DNA of 64,000 bases from Elgaria multicarinata webbii (Eukaryota; Chordata; Lepidosauria; Squamata; Anguidae), in assembly GCF_023053635.1 (NCBI RefSeq), contig NC_086183.1:29771501-29835500 (forward strand), written 5' to 3'. Position numbers and translations under genes: made by a program. Below, one piece after another: positions 43,611-60,010 of this stretch (positions are counted from its first letter, which is position 1; every line of letters starts with the position of its first letter). The notes beneath the pieces are model-generated. The model did not search any database. It was given only the letters and a program-made list of their open reading frames with translations, and was not told the DNA's origin.

Positions 43611-44689
43611 TGTTCCTGCCCCATGATTATTTATTCGGAACTGTGTTCTATGAGCATCAGTCCTGCTAAAGTATCAGTACTGTCGTTTCCATTAGCACCG
43701 TCTTTCCCAACCTAGTTCCTGCCAGATGTATCAGGCAACATTTCCCATCATTCTCAGCCTGTGTGCCTGACCATATTGTGTTTCAAAACACAGGCACCAG
43801 CCACTGAGTGTGCACCAGACGAGGTTGTGAATTCCACTGATTTCCACCTCTGCGCTCACCACGAGCTGTGGAAGAAGATAAAAAGGAAGTGATGTGTCTT
43901 TTTTTAACCTTGTGCTGCACCGCCCAGGCTTTGGGGACCTGGCAGTGGTGAATCATGGCCATCCGAACGCAACTTAGCTCTCCGGAGACTCACTCTCCTC
44001 CTCCTCCAGATCATTTCACTCACTGTATGATTCCCAGGAGAGAAAAGCAGCCGGGATGTGCTAGGATGCTTCAGTTTAATGCGTCTAGATTCAGAATTTA
44101 GCATGTTGGTGGGAAGGGTAACAATGAGATTCAGGGTAGAAATGTAGCCGGGGTTCTTGGGTTTTAGCCCCACCTCTGCGGAAAAATGTGGCATCTGGCA
44201 TTTAGCATGAGATGGGTCTTTAATGTGGCCAAACTCTTGGGTGTGAGGCTCTGCACTGGGAAAGTGGGTTTAAGACGTCCTATGCTGTCTGGGGGCTTGT
44301 GGGAGTCATTTTCTTGCACATCTGGAAGCCACCAGGTTGGGTGAAGAGGACAGAGAGGTGGGAACATATGACTGTGCTTGCTTAGTTCAAGACCGGTTCC
44401 CACCATGTCTTCTACACATGGTGGCATACTAGGGGAGCAATTGTTTTCCCTGTCGGAGGGTTTCCCCAGTGTCAGGGTCTTGAGCATCTTCCATACACTT
44501 GAACGGAGTTGGGAAAAGCAGAACGTGGGGGGAGACCTACCTCCCACCCCAGATCTTTGGGACAACAGAGTCAGAGGAAGAATTTCATTTGCACACACAG
44601 ACCAGAGTTGTCCACAGCGCCTTTTCTTCTGCTGCTTGTAAGTGAATGGGCCGCACCTCAGCTCCTGTTGTTCCAAGAGTCTGGGGAAA
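43611..44689. other. No gene seen
   Basis: A worn CAGCCTTCC-family arm near 43700-43760 (TCTTTCCCAACCTAGTTCC). Otherwise unassigned. Confidence 0.4.
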
Positions 44690-44978
44690 GAGGCAGGTAT
44701 GTGATCCCACCCGAAGGCTTTCCCAATAAGGCTGGAACTCTTTTTAGCATTTTAGCATTCCAGTTTTTCGCTCTGCCTGTTTTAAATCTGCGGTTGCATT
44801 TTAAATCTTTGCACTGCTGCGAGGTTTTGCTCTGGTTGTACTTTTATACTGCAGTTTTAAGCCATTGTATTTTTATCTTTTCTGCTGTATTTGGGGGGTT
44901 TAATTTTTGTGAACCACCCAGAGTTTTGGATATTGGGCAGTATAGAAATGTAATGAATGAATTAATTAATAAATAAGA
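44690..44978 (+). repeat. L2 LINE 3' tail
   Basis: TTGTGAACCACCCAGAGTTT, GGATATTGGGCAGTATAG and AATGTAATGAATGAATTAAT, a worn L2 end. Confidence 0.8.
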
Positions 44979-47198
44979 TAATTCAGGTGCCCTAGCCAGC
45001 CACCTGTACAACCTGTTGAATGGGTTGGGTGGAGCTAGGTACACCTCGGCCACCCTGTACCCCTCTGAAGTTTTCTTTTCTTTTCTTTTCATTTTGTCAA
45101 ACAAGCAAACCGTACAGGTATTGGGGAAACCGTGGCGCACTGCAGGCTCCCCGTGTCAACATGGATATTGCCAAACAGGGCTGCGATGTTTTGATGTCAA
45201 AGCGCATTTTTGTTTTGTGCGTACACAAGAAGGAAAATATTTCCGCCGTTGCTTCGGCGCTTCGGGGGTTAACCAGATGTCCTTTGCTTCACCCTCTTCG
45301 ATGCCATTTTACACACACATACAGAGTTCATTCTATTTAAAAACACTCCTTCTCCCCCATCTTCCAGGCATTCCCTGGCCATCCTATCAATTTTCTCTCC
45401 TTTGAAGAAAAGAGAGGGAGAGAAAACCAGGGAGAACGCCAGGAATGAGGGAAGGAACACCTAGCAGAATATAAAACAAAGCAATCCGGGCTCTAGATAA
45501 ATCAGGCAACAGCAGGGTGTCTGGAGAAGCACAAAATGTAAAGTAATTTATTTGTCAAGTCTACCGGTAACCATAACAACTAACGAATAATAGATTTGCC
45601 ATTTAATAAACAAATTGTGGCATCATACGTCATAAAAACAATCCATCAATTAAGCATTCTCTTTCGCATTTTCGATGCCTTTTAGCAGCTCTACAAGTGT
45701 ATTGAAGTACATTTCTGTACACTGCCCATATTTCTGTTAGCAAGAAGGGTTACGGATATATGTAGAGCATTCTGCCGGGTTTCAGTAAACCCACTTTTGG
45801 TTATCCACTCCATCCTCCGTTGTCACCAGTTACATGATCAGGAAACCAAAACCTTTGGGGGCTCACGGCTGCTTGGAGGCCCACCTCTCCTGACCTCGAA
45901 GGGGCCCTTCCCGCTAATGAGGGGGTCCGTTTGCCATCACAAATGGAAACAGGTATTTCTGAGGCCGGTTCTGCCCAGGACACAGAAATGGCTATCTTCA
46001 GCAGGGATGACATGCCGAGCCCATTCATCCACCCTCCCCCTGGAGATCTAAGCAAAAATGACCATTCTAATTCAAGGGCAATCTTCCTAACCGGAGGCCC
46101 TCCAGATGTGTTAGATCACAACTCACATCATTCCCAGCCAGCATGATGGGACTTGTGGTCCGACAGATCTGGAGAGCACCGGGTCAGGGAAGGCTGTTCT
46201 AGAAGACCGCATTTGGGTTCTGCACCAGCATACGGATTTTAATAACCTCTTGAAAATTCTATTATTGCAAGCAAAGGGAAGGTGGAAACCGATAGATGTC
46301 CATTGCCTGATCCCAGCCTGGTCTCCATTCACTGTCAGTAACACACACACACACACACACTGACAAGAACTGTGTCCTAAATGTTCATGCCTGTCACCCC
46401 ACCCTATCTATGGCCCTATCAGTTGTCAAGAGGAAAGGCACTCTGTGCATGCTTAGAGAGTCAAGCCCGGCACCATAAAAACAAGCCTTGGCGATCGAAT
46501 GAAACCATGGATGCCATATAAGCTGGTTAAAAACATAGCCTGCCTAGGCTTTTAATCTCACACCTTTAAAAATGCCGTTGAAGTGGGCTTTTGAAAGGCC
46601 AGTTTTAATGCTATTCCATGTGAAATTTGCAGAGGTTTAAGTGAATTAGCAGCTTATGCAAATGAGTAGCACCTTTTCCTCTTCCTCTCTTCCTGCCCGC
46701 AACCGCAGAGGAGATGCTATGGCGGCGAATGTGCGCGCCAGGTTCCTTTGCAAATCCTGGCCCACACAATGCATTGATATACGCACACCACACAATCAGG
46801 ATCTTGGCTAGATCAAAGAACAGCTTTCAGCACCCCCGCCCTGCAAACAGACACACACACACACACTTCTGATGAGCGAGATGACGCAAATTCCCCAAAA
46901 GAGACTTGTCAGCTGTAATTGACCGATCGTTTGTGCAAGTCAAATAAAAGGGAGACGTTATTAAATATAGCCAGAATGAACTGGCATGTCTTTCGGTTGG
47001 ATTATGGAGGAAACAGTTCAATTTGTTACCCCACGAGGCTTGACTGATTTACACTTGCTAGGGATTTGGCTCCCCAGGTAAGGCAACACCTTTCGTTATC
47101 AGACCAAAAACTCTGCATAGATCTCAAAGTTGAACAATATAAAATCACCATCAACCCATCAGCCCAGTAATGGGAGTGTTCAAATTGTTTGGCAACTG
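44979..47198. other. Mostly unassigned sequence
   Basis: A worn CAGCCTTCC-family MITE at about 46080-46197 (GGCCCTCCAGATGTGTTAG); CA runs at 46341-46360 and 46852-46866. No exon recognised. Confidence 0.45.
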
Positions 47199-47945
47199 AA
47201 CTGTTCAGACGACACACTAAGTCATGGTTAGTCTGCTAACCCTTTTGTAGCAAATGGTTAGTGAAGTGTGTTTAAACTGTGATTATGTAGCCACCATCGT
47301 TAGGAATTGTTCATACAACACGCTAAACCAGTGGTTCCCAAACCTTTTCAGGTCACCGCCCCCTTGGTTCCACAAACTCATGCCCAGTGCCTCCCTACCC
47401 TACACTATAAAAATCATTATTCAGAATAGCAGTTTTCAACGACCCACTAAGGAAGATAATAACAATAAAATTCAAAACAGTGACAATCTAATATTTATTC
47501 AAAATCCAAAACACCCGCCACAGGCTTGCTGACTGAAGGAGGGAAAAGAGAGCGAACGCCTCTGTTTTGCAGCCGGCGTGGCGGGACACACCAAGCAGGG
47601 TATGTCTCTTCATTAACGTTTTGATGCTTTTGAAACATTTCAATTCACCATTAAAAGGACTCTTCTTAAACGGTATTAATACATGTGTGGATTCTTCCCC
47701 TATATGGCTTGGGACCAAACTACCTTTTTCCATAAAAATGTCCCTGGGTTTTTAAGACCTTCTGGAGAGGCGCTTCTCGGAAAAGACCACCTCGAGCGCC
47801 CCCCTGCTGCCTCTTAATGCCCCCCTATGCAATCCCACCACCCCCAAGGGGGCGGTACCACCCACTTTGGGAACCACTGCGCTAAACCATAATGTTTAGC
47901 TCAACATGCTTAACCACTGTGGCTTAGTGTGATGTCTGAACAGGG
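47199..47945. mobile_element. Palindromic MITE (CCCTGTTCAGACA family) hosting a hAT element
   Basis: The ends CTGTTCAGACGACACACTAA and TGTGATGTCTGAACAG are inverted. Without the 551-bp insert and its duplication the element is about 190 bp, close to the 213-bp copy at 64-276. Confidence 0.82.
47329..47879. mobile_element. Charlie-type hAT element, non-autonomous
   Basis: The ends CAGTGGTTCCCAAACC and TTTGGGAACCACTG; the 8-bp duplication CGCTAAAC is perfect (47321-47328, 47880-47887). 551 bp without a transposase frame. Confidence 0.93.
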
Positions 47946-48910
47946 TCAGTGTCATCACTGATGACACCATGGAATTGAAGACACCAGGCAGCTTTGCCAG
48001 ATTTGGTGTAGTCGGGATGCATTGGACTACAACTCCCAGCATGCCCCAGCTGTTCCAATGGATAATAAAAATGGGATCTGAAATCCCATTTCCTTTCTGC
48101 TGCCATGGATCACATACCATGCGGCCAACCAGCCAGATAGTATGACAGATAAGTCATGCCAGCCAGTTTTGTGCCGAAACTGCTGGAAATTGCAAATCCA
48201 GAGCAGCGAATTGAAACACTCAAACATCTGCACACACACACACGTGTGGTCTACAAACGTGACCGCCGCCTCTTCAAAAGAGCGCCTTATAGTTCTACCG
48301 CGTGTGCCCACAAAATGCATGGATCGCCGCACGTGTTCCTTTCAGCTCTCCGTTCCTGCCAAGAAAAACCCCATGTGGCTGCAGCAGATTTCACGGTGCA
48401 TGGGCTTCTGAGTTGGCGGAGGCCCTGACCGGAATTAAAAAGCCCCCCAAAGGGCTTTCTCGCCCTGTGACGGCCATTGCATTATGGCGGCGAGCCATCT
48501 GAGTGCCAACCGCTGTTCCGTTTCAGTTCACTGCTGCAGGGCTTGCAAAAAGGTTGCAGGAGGGGGCGTTGGGGGTGGGTGGGGGGACAGGAGGAGGCGA
48601 CGACTGATTCTAAATGAATCGCAGTGAGCAAATGGATGTGTCCTGCACATGGCTGGCGATCCCTTCCAAGTCTCCCTGATTTTAAGAGCATTTTGTATTA
48701 AACGCAGTCCCTGAATAATAGGGTGGACGAATGTCCAACCTGATAGGAGGACAGCCCTCTATTTGTCCCCTGGTTTATTTGAAGACATCTTCCATCTGAA
48801 GAGCCATCTGGTCCGTGTTCGGTTTAAAGATAACGCAGCCGAAGAAGGGAGGTTTGGAACATGCCCATCAACACCCAGCAGCGTTTGGGCAGCAGGTACA
48901 TGGCACACCT
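47946..48910. other. No gene seen
   Basis: One worn CAGCCTTCC-family arm near 48015-48055; otherwise unassigned. This is about 0.5-1.4 kb upstream of the TMEM91 start exon. Confidence 0.4.
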
Positions 48911-49245
48911 GCACACATCAGAAGATCCCTGATGCTGGATCAGACCAAGGGTTCACGTAATCCAGCACTCTGTTCACACAGTGGCCAACCCGCTATCGAC
49001 CAGGGACCCATGAGCAGGACACGGGTGCAACAGCACCCTCCTACCCATGTTCCCCAGCAACTGGTGTATACAGGCTTACTGCCTCTGATACTGGAAGTTG
49101 CACTACGCTGTCATGACTAGTTGCCATTGATAGCCTTCTCCTCCAGGAATTTATCCAACCCCCTTTGAAAGCCATCCAAATTGGTGGCCATCACCACATC
49201 TTGTGGTAGTGAGTTCCATAGTTTGACTAGGCGCTGTGCGCACAG
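48911..49245 (-). repeat. CR1-group LINE (second subfamily), 3' part
   Basis: GATGCTGGATCAGACCAAGG, CCAGCACTCTGTTCACACAG to CACATCTTGTGGTAGTGAG on the plus strand, about 100 bp before the TMEM91 exon. Confidence 0.9.
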
Positions 49246-49423
49246 TCCAACACATCTAGAGGGCCCCAGTTCGGGGGAGGCTGCTAGAAGATACAGAGGC
49301 CTTCAATGCCTGACTATATTGTCCTTTACATTCCTCCCCCAGGGAACTGAAGTGAAATAACCTGACCAGACTAAGCGAAAGCCAGGAAGAAGAAGCATCC
49401 AGGACCTTCCTCCAGGGGGCGCC

Positions 49424-53252
<3,829 letters not shown>

Positions 53253-53907
53253 CTAGGCCTCCCTGGCCCACTCGCCCCTTCTCCCCCACCCCCGTCGGAG
53301 TGGGAAAGGGTGCGTCTGTGTGGGTGTGGACTTGACGGAGTTAGCCCGTGTTTCCTGATGTTGGTTTTGTCAAACAAACAAGACCAAACGCCACAGCAAC
53401 CTTCAACTCTGCTCAGCGACCCACCCACCACCCCGGACCAAAGAGGAGACGGCTGTGAATTTAGTTGCAGGAGGCAGGAAACTGGACCAGCAGAAGTTTG
53501 GGATGCAAAGGTGGGCAGGCCTAGAGCGGAGCTATGCCGCTGCGCTTCTGCATCCCAGAGCAAGGTGTGGGTGCGCTATGTGGTCCAGGCATTTTTGCTG
53601 CCAATGCCTTTCCGATTTGGAGAGGAGCCAGGCTCCCCAGTGAAGAGCTGACACCATCCACCCAGGCATGTATCAGAGTATTTGGGACTCCAACCATTCT
53701 GGGATTGCCGTTTCCCATGGCAGGAGGTGGGGCGGGGTGGGGCAACGCTGCTTATGGACAAAATGGGCACTCCTAGTTTGCCCACTGCCCCCCAAACCTC
53801 CCCTTCACTCACAGTGTCTCTTTGTCACCCCTTTTATACGGAGCGCCTCACCCCGCCCCATTCATTACGGTCTGAGATCCAAGGGTCATGCACTCCCCTC
53901 TGCCCTC

Positions 53908-53913
53908 AATAAA
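53908..53913 (+). terminator. TMEM91: Poly(A) signal of TMEM91
   Basis: AATAAA about 655 bases after the stop codon, the first canonical signal downstream. The sequence between stop and signal contains no recognised repeat, as expected for a 3' UTR of about 0.68 kb. Confidence 0.7.
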
Positions 53914-53929
53914 ATGCCAATGCACTACG

Positions 53930-54389
53930 TCTCCTTCTGTACCACTTGCTCTGAAACGCTCTTCTCTACGATGCGGGGAAGCTGACAGCTCCACGGCTGC
54001 GTTGGTGCTGAGGCAGGGTGGGCTTCTTCGCAGGGTGATGGGTATAACGGCACCCCCAGGGGTCACGTCGGACTGACCAGGGAGGGGGGGCTTTCATTGC
54101 CCCCCCCCCCAGCTCTTTCTCCCCTGCCCCTCCCCACAAGTCCTCTCTTTTGCTTGCTTAGATGTTAGCATCCCAATCCTGGCAGATACATTTGTCCACC
54201 TGTGCTGTCCTGTAAGGAAAATGAAGCCTCCACATTTCAGGAGCAGTCTACCTCTGAACATCAGGCACAGGGGGCAGGGGGACGGCAGAAGAGGGGGATT
54301 CCGGCTCCGGGCCTTGCTTAGGCGGTTGCTGGGAGGCTTCTGGCAGCTAGTCACTCCTGGGAATAGCAACAGAATCTTGCAGCACCTTA
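53930..54389. other. No gene seen downstream of TMEM91
   Basis: C run at 54101-54109; a SINE-like scrap (GGAGCAGTCTACCTCTGAAC) near 54240. Otherwise unassigned. Confidence 0.4.
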
Positions 54390-54528
54390 GGGTGCAATCC
54401 TATGCATGTTCCGACGGTGATGGGGGGGGGGAGTCCTACAACTCCCAGCATCACTGGCTGAGGAATGCTGGGAGCTGTAGGTCTTTTTTTCCTTTTCTTT
54501 TTGTCTAACCCTGCATAGGATTGCACCC
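54390..54528. mobile_element. Harbinger-type palindromic MITE, best copy
   Basis: GGGTGCAATCCTATGCATG to TGCATAGGATTGCACCC with inner arms CCTACAACTCCCAGCAT and its mirror. TTA is on both sides (54387-54389, 54529-54531). A 3-bp TWA duplication fits PIF/Harbinger. Confidence 0.82.
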
Positions 54529-54911
54529 TTAAAAAGACTGAGTTTTATTTTGTCATAAGCTTCCGTGGATGCCGCCCACGTCATCCAGATGCATCCAAGG
54601 GACAGCAGCCCATGCCAAAACAATGGGGTTAGTCTTTGGTTTTGCTGCAGGAGACCAACATGGAAACTCCTTTGGAAATGGCAAGGCAGGGCTAAATGGA
54701 CTCCGGGCCCCTCATCCAGCTGAGCACTTCTCTGTTTAAAGGGTAAAGCATTCAAGGTCTGGGTTTTAATATTTCAGGCGGTGTGCAGTGTGTGTGTGAC
54801 CGGGGGTGGAGAGAGGCTCGGTGCATGTAGAAAAACAGCATGTCATGGAAAAGGCAAAGCCAAACCATTTTTCTGATGGTCCAATTCTCAATGCATGGGG
54901 GCGAGTGAAGT

Positions 54912-54959
<48 letters not shown>

Positions 54960-55108
54960 TTCACACACACAAAAACACCACACCCATCCATCAGGAAACA
55001 CAGAAAAGCTATTGTGACTCAATTCTACTGCATGCACAAATTGGATCTTGGAGCAGGGGCTCCCTTTTTCTGCCCTCATTCCCCCCCCCCCAACCCAGGA
55101 CGCGTTGT

Positions 55109-55153
<45 letters not shown>

Positions 55154-55526
55154 CTCTCCTCCAAAGCTTCCATGAATTATTGAGCGGCCTGGCGCTTTAT
55201 CACATATTTATGTGCAGTGCCCGGCCCGCTTCTTTCGAAAGCATTCACCATCATCTCCATCTCAGTTCAGGTGGAAGGAAAAGAAGGAAAAAAAGAACTC
55301 CACACTGAGACCCGTGGGGCTCCTGTTGTGATCCGTGCGGATAATGTAAAGAGCGGAGGCAGCTTGCTTAAGGAGGGAAGGATGGGGGGGGGGGATGGGG
55401 GGGAGAGAAATTCTAAACCGTTCTCCGAAAGAAGGAAAGAAGACGCAGCTCGGTTTTTGGGATCGGCTACTTGACTGCAGACCGATATTTTCAGTTAGAT
55501 GCGGAAATATCTGGAGTATAAAGAGA
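54529..55526. other. Unassigned, with two dinucleotide tracts
   Basis: (CA)n at 54914-54955 and (TG)n at 55114-55152, about 160 bp apart in mirror orientation; G runs near 55385-55402. Confidence 0.6.
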
Positions 55527-56030
55527 TTATAGAACAGTAGAGTTGGAAGGGGCCTGTAAGGCCATCAAGTCCAACCCCCTGCTCCATGCAGGACTCCACC
55601 TTAAAGCATTCCTGACAGATGGCTGTCCAGCTGCCTCTTGAAGGCCTCTAGTGTGGGAGAGCCCACCACCTCCCTAGGTCATTGGTTCCACTGTCGTACT
55701 GCTCTAACAGTCAGGAAGTTTTTCCTGATGTCCAGCCGGAATTTGGCTTCCTGTCACTTGAGTCCATTGTTCCCTGTCCTACACTCTGGGGATGGTCGAG
55801 AAGAGATCCTGGCCCTCCTCTGTGTGACAACCTTTCAAGTATTTGAAGAGTGCTATCACGTCTCCCCTCAATCTTCTCTTCTCCAGGCTAAACAGACCTG
55901 GTTCTTTCAGTCTCTCCTCATAGGGCTTTGTTTCCAGATCCCTGATCATCCTGGTTGCCCTCCTCTGAACCCCCTCCAGCTTGTCTGCATCCTTCTTCAA
56001 GCGTGGTGCCCAGACCAGTCTTCCTCGCTG
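55527..56030 (-). repeat. CR1 LINE, 3' part
   Basis: The minus strand codes [20 protein letters not shown] and [17 protein letters not shown]; the 3' UTR runs to AGAACAGTAGAGTTGGAAGG in reverse. Confidence 0.92.
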
Positions 56031-56558
56031 TGGAGAAGAGGCCAAGGACTGAATGAGTTTATCCTACCAAGCCCCTGACAGCGTGCAAATGCAAAGCGAT
56101 TCCCTCACCTTTGCCCCCTCTGCACAAAAGCAAAGCCCGCTCCATGCTGCTGCCCTAGGAAGCCGCTTTGACACACCTAGAAGAAAGTATTATACAGCAA
56201 GTCGTTACAGGTATACTGCCTCTATACAGGGAGGTTCTATTTGTATTTCCAATGTTCAGGTGTGTGTGCCATTTCTTATGGAGCTAAAACGGCACCACAC
56301 ATATAGACAAGAGCAGAGGATCAGCAGGGCTTTGGGGGGCGGGGGAGTACAGAAGTACATAAAAATCTTTCGGGGGGAACCATCCAAGTCTAATGACGAC
56401 TGACGGTTGAAGGCGGGAGAATGTAAAACACAAAATGGATTATACTGGAAGAAATACATTGCCATAAATATTAGCTGCTGAATTAGTCTTATCCATTTTT
56501 TAAAAAGCCATCACAAGTAGCGGCCGTCATATTTTGCCGTAACGAATTATTTAAGTTA

Positions 56559-56911
56559 GGGTGCAACGCTAGGCATAGAATAGAATCCTAGAATAGCAGA
56601 GTTGGGAGGGGCCTACAAGGCCATCGAGTCCAACCCCCTGCTCAATGCAGGAATCCACCCTAAAGCATCCCTGACAGATCCACCCTAAAGACATCCCTTC
56701 CTCTTGAAGGCCTTGAGTGTGGGAGAGCCCACAACCTCCCTAGGTATCCCTTTAAGGACAGCCTCACTGGATCATAGAATCCTAGAATAGCAGAGTTGGA
56801 AGGGGCCTACAAGGCCATCAAGTCCAACCCCCTGCTCAATGCAGGAATCCACCCTAAAGCATCCCTGACAGATGGTTGTCCAGCTGTTTAGACATGCCTA
56901 GCATCGCACCC
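56559..56911. mobile_element. Harbinger-type MITE split by CR1 ends
   Basis: The left end GGGTGCAACGCTAGGCATAG and the right end GACATGCCTAGCATCGCACCC share the same private changes. Between them lie two CR1 3' ends (56579-56760, 56761-56888) on the minus strand, the second nearly a repeat of the first. Confidence 0.82.
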
Positions 56912-57027
56912 TAAATGTACAAAAGGATCAGCATGTTAACTTGGAGACAAGACCTCAAGGATAACGTCTTTGAGTTTATGGCAAGCAGCAAGATTTGAAC
57001 CCAGAACTTCAGGGTTCCCAGCTCTCA

Positions 57028-57163
57028 GGGAGCAATCCTATGCATGTTTAGACAGAAAAAAAAGTCCCACATCTCCTAGCACACCCCACCCCATGAGGCC
57101 AGTAGGGGTGTGCTGAGGATTGTAGGACTTTTTTTTCCTTCTAAACGTGCATAGGATTGTGCC
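57028..57163. mobile_element. Harbinger-type MITE, worn
   Basis: GGGAGCAATCCTATGCATG to CGTGCATAGGATTGTGCC with AGTCCCACATCTCCTAGCA and its mirror. Confidence 0.75.
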
Positions 57164-57899
57164 ATGGGTCTCTTAGCCGCTCCACTACTGTTGGGTTACA
57201 CACGTCGATGACCTGACAGATGGAATGAAAGGAAGAATGGTTCTTTATGCTAGCTTACACAATAGTTTTCATGTACAAATGTGCATGACAATCCTGGATC
57301 TGTCAGTCCATACAACGGACCTGCCAGGAAAGCAGGAAGGTCACCGTTATTTCTGTTCCACAGCTGAGGCTGAGAAGGTGCAATTTACGGCAGAGTTGGC
57401 ACAGGCGGCAGGATGGGTTGGTAAAGGATACCTACGAGAGGAAGTCACGTTTTTCAATCCTCCCCTATAAACGCGTGCAGGATTCCGCCCTTAATGACAT
57501 GTTGGCCCAGGCAACCATTTGGGTGTCGTTGCAAAAGCTTAGGTTCTGGGGACGCTGAACGCGGACACTCCATTGTTTGATTTTAGACTGGTGCAACCAA
57601 GTCTAAGATATACACAGATCTCCAGCCTCTGGTCTTTCTTCTGGTCCCACAAAGCGCTCGAGAGGCCACTCTGGGTCCAAAAGTTCCAGGAGGTCAGACT
57701 GCACCCTTCGCAGCGGCCTGTTTTCCTCCACGGCATTGGCATCTCTCGAGGGCAGATCGCTAGGCCGGGAACAGCCAACCGTCTGACTCAAAGCGTGCGG
57801 CGGATTTCAAAGGCAGCGGGCGGAATGAATTGTTTGGAGCGCCCCTTCCGAAAGCCAGCTGGAGCCGAGCAAGCGGCAACGTCGCCCTAGGCAGGGTCA
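57164..57899. other. Unassigned; minus-strand frame at 57603-57791
   Basis: A 62-codon frame (SDLLELLDPEWPLERF, VGPEERPEAGDL) has protein-like composition, but no family or splice support was found. Treated as non-coding. Confidence 0.35.
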
Positions 57900-58108
57900 A
57901 GAAGATCAAAAAGAGCCCTGCCGGATTCGATCGAGGGCACATCTAGGCCAGCATTCTGTTCACGCAGTGGCCAACCAGCTGTCGACCAGGGAACCGCAAG
58001 CAGGACGCGGTGCAACAGCACCCTCCCGCCCATGTTCCCCAGCAACTGGTGCACACCGGCTTACTGCTTCGGATACTGGAGGTTGCACTTCGCCATCGGG
58101 ACTTATGC
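57900..58108 (-). repeat. CR1-group LINE (second subfamily), 3' part
   Basis: AAAAAGAGCCCTGCCGGATT, CCAGCATTCTGTTCACGCAG and ATACTGGAGGTTGCACTTCG, reversed 3' UTR. Confidence 0.85.
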
Positions 58109-58117
58109 TAGGTAATC

Positions 58118-58291
58118 AGGTAATCAGTTACCTAGGGAGGTGGTGGGCTCTCCCACCCTAGAGGCCTTCAAGAGGCAGCTGGACAACCATCTGTCAGGGA
58201 TGCTTTAGGGTGGATTCCTGCATTGAGCAGGGGGTTGGACTTGATGGCCTTATAGGCCCCTTCCCACTCTGCTATTCTATGATTCTATTAT
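58118..58291 (+). repeat. CR1 LINE, 3' end
   Basis: ATCAGTTACCTAGGGAGGTG to CTATTCTATGATTCTATTA. Confidence 0.9.
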
Positions 58292-58330
58292 TAGGGGTTG
58301 GAGATGGCAAGCTGGCAGTTGAAGGAGAGG

Positions 58331-58640
58331 AAAAATTATTTATTTATTTATTTATTACATTTTTATATACGCCCAATAGCCGAAGCTCTCTGGGCGGTTC
58401 ACAAAAGTTAAAACCATAATAAAACAACCCACATGTTAAAAGCACAATTACAAAATACAGTATAAAAAGCACCATCAGGATTAAAACCACGCAGCAAAAT
58501 TGATATAAGATTAAAATACAGAGTTAGAACAGTAAAATTTAAATTTAAGTTAAAATTAAGTGTTAAAATACTGAGAGAATAAAAAGGTCTTCAGCTGGCG
58601 ATGAAAGCAGTACAGTGTAGGCGGTCAGGCGGACCTCTCT
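58331..58640 (-). repeat. L2 LINE 3' tail
   Basis: ATTTATTTATTTATTACATT, GCCGAAGCTCTCTGGGCGGT and the start of the coding end (AGGTCTTCAGCTGGCGATGA). Confidence 0.9.
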
Positions 58641-59703
58641 GGGGCAAAGTGGGTCCGTCTAGGCCGCAATGGGGCCAGGCCTGAAGAGGCGGGCCAAGGC
58701 CGCCCTTGCCTTTCCCACCTAATGATGAAAACTCACATTACAGGCCGACCCGAGAGCCTTTGGGGTCGAAAGAGAGGAAACGAAGTCAAACAAGAGTCTT
58801 CCTAATTGGGAGGCGCGAAAAGGCAGGCGCGATTTGGCCTTGATTGTCTGTCCCCAAAGAGGCCTGGGTGACAGGGTTCTACATGGATCCCCCCCCCCGT
58901 CACCCCCTGCTCCTGCCCCCTAAGTTCTATTAATTAAAATCTCTTTAATGTTTCCCACCAAGGGGCTGCAGAAGCAGAGGTGGCAGTGACGGGATACGAC
59001 GGATGAAAAATAATCAAATGCAGCCTGATTGAATATTCATGGTCGGGAACCGGAGGCAGAGAGTGTAGCGGTTGAGAACTCGAGTCTGTTTTCAGCTCCT
59101 GGAAAAGGGGAGACGAGGTCCTTTGAGGGGAGGAGGAGGAGGAGGAGAATATGGAGGCGGCGGGGTGGGGTGGGGGCAGAGAGAAGGCCGTTTGTGCATG
59201 ATGGGATCCTGCTTTTCTGAAGCCAGCCAGGATTTATTTTTTTTCCAGAGAGGCAATGAAGCACCAATGGGGGAAATAAAAAAAAGATCATTTCATCAAG
59301 GCAATTAGGCGCATTAATCAAAGCAGGCTGTTTGCTGCTTACCAAGGCAGTTGGTGAAGGTTAAGAGCACGGTCAGCACTCCGGGAAGTGAACATCAGAG
59401 GGAGTAAAGAGTTTGGGGACGGGCAGCTAGCTTGCCAAGGATTATGCCCGAGGCCAGCCCCGTCGGTTGCAATTGGCAAGGACTTGATGGAGATGAATGA
59501 TATAACCCCACAAGAGGACACCACTGGAGCTGCCTCGTGAACCACGGGAGCCCCCACGTCCCACAACGCGAGTACGGGAACGTCCCCGCTCTTCTTCAGT
59601 GATCCCACAGGCACAAGATTTGGAACCCAGAACCAGATTTGGCTACCTGAGCAACCCCAAGGGACTTCTTTTTTCTTCTTCTCTTATTCAAAAAAAAGAG
59701 AGA
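58641..59703. other. No gene seen
   Basis: C run at 58891-58898, a GGA triplet run at 59131-59146 and unassigned sequence. The part 59220-59330 is free of repeats and could hold regulatory sequence, but nothing supports that. Confidence 0.4.
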
Positions 59704-60010
59704 GCCTCGTGTGGCGCAGAGCGGTAAAGCAGCAGTTACTGCAGCCGAAACTCTCCCCACGGCCTGAGTTCGATCCCAGCGGAAGCTGGTTTCAGGCAGC
59801 CGGCTTGGGTTGACTCAGCCTTCCATCCTCCCAAGGTCGGTAAAATGAGTACCCAGCTAGCTGGGGGAAAGGTAATCACGGCCGGGGAAGGCAACGGCAA
59901 ACCACCCCGCTATAAGGCCTGCCAAGAAAACGTCAGCGAAAGCTGATGTCCCTCCAAGAGTCAGTAATGACTCAGTGCTTGCACGAGAGGTTCCTTTCCT
60001 TTCCTTTTTT
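59704..60010 (+). repeat. Sauria-type SINE, longer copy
   Basis: Same family as 52206, more than 90% alike by eye. Here the tail keeps GTCAGCGAAAGCTGATG, part of which is absent from the other copy. Confidence 0.93.

Noticed and set aside
54914-55152. Cysteine/valine-rich and threonine/histidine-rich frames
   Set aside because: Translations of (TG)n and (CA)n tracts.
57603-57791. Minus-strand frame with SDLLELLDPEWPLERF
   Set aside because: Protein-like composition, but no family, no conserved splice sites and GC-biased sequence; not enough for a gene call.
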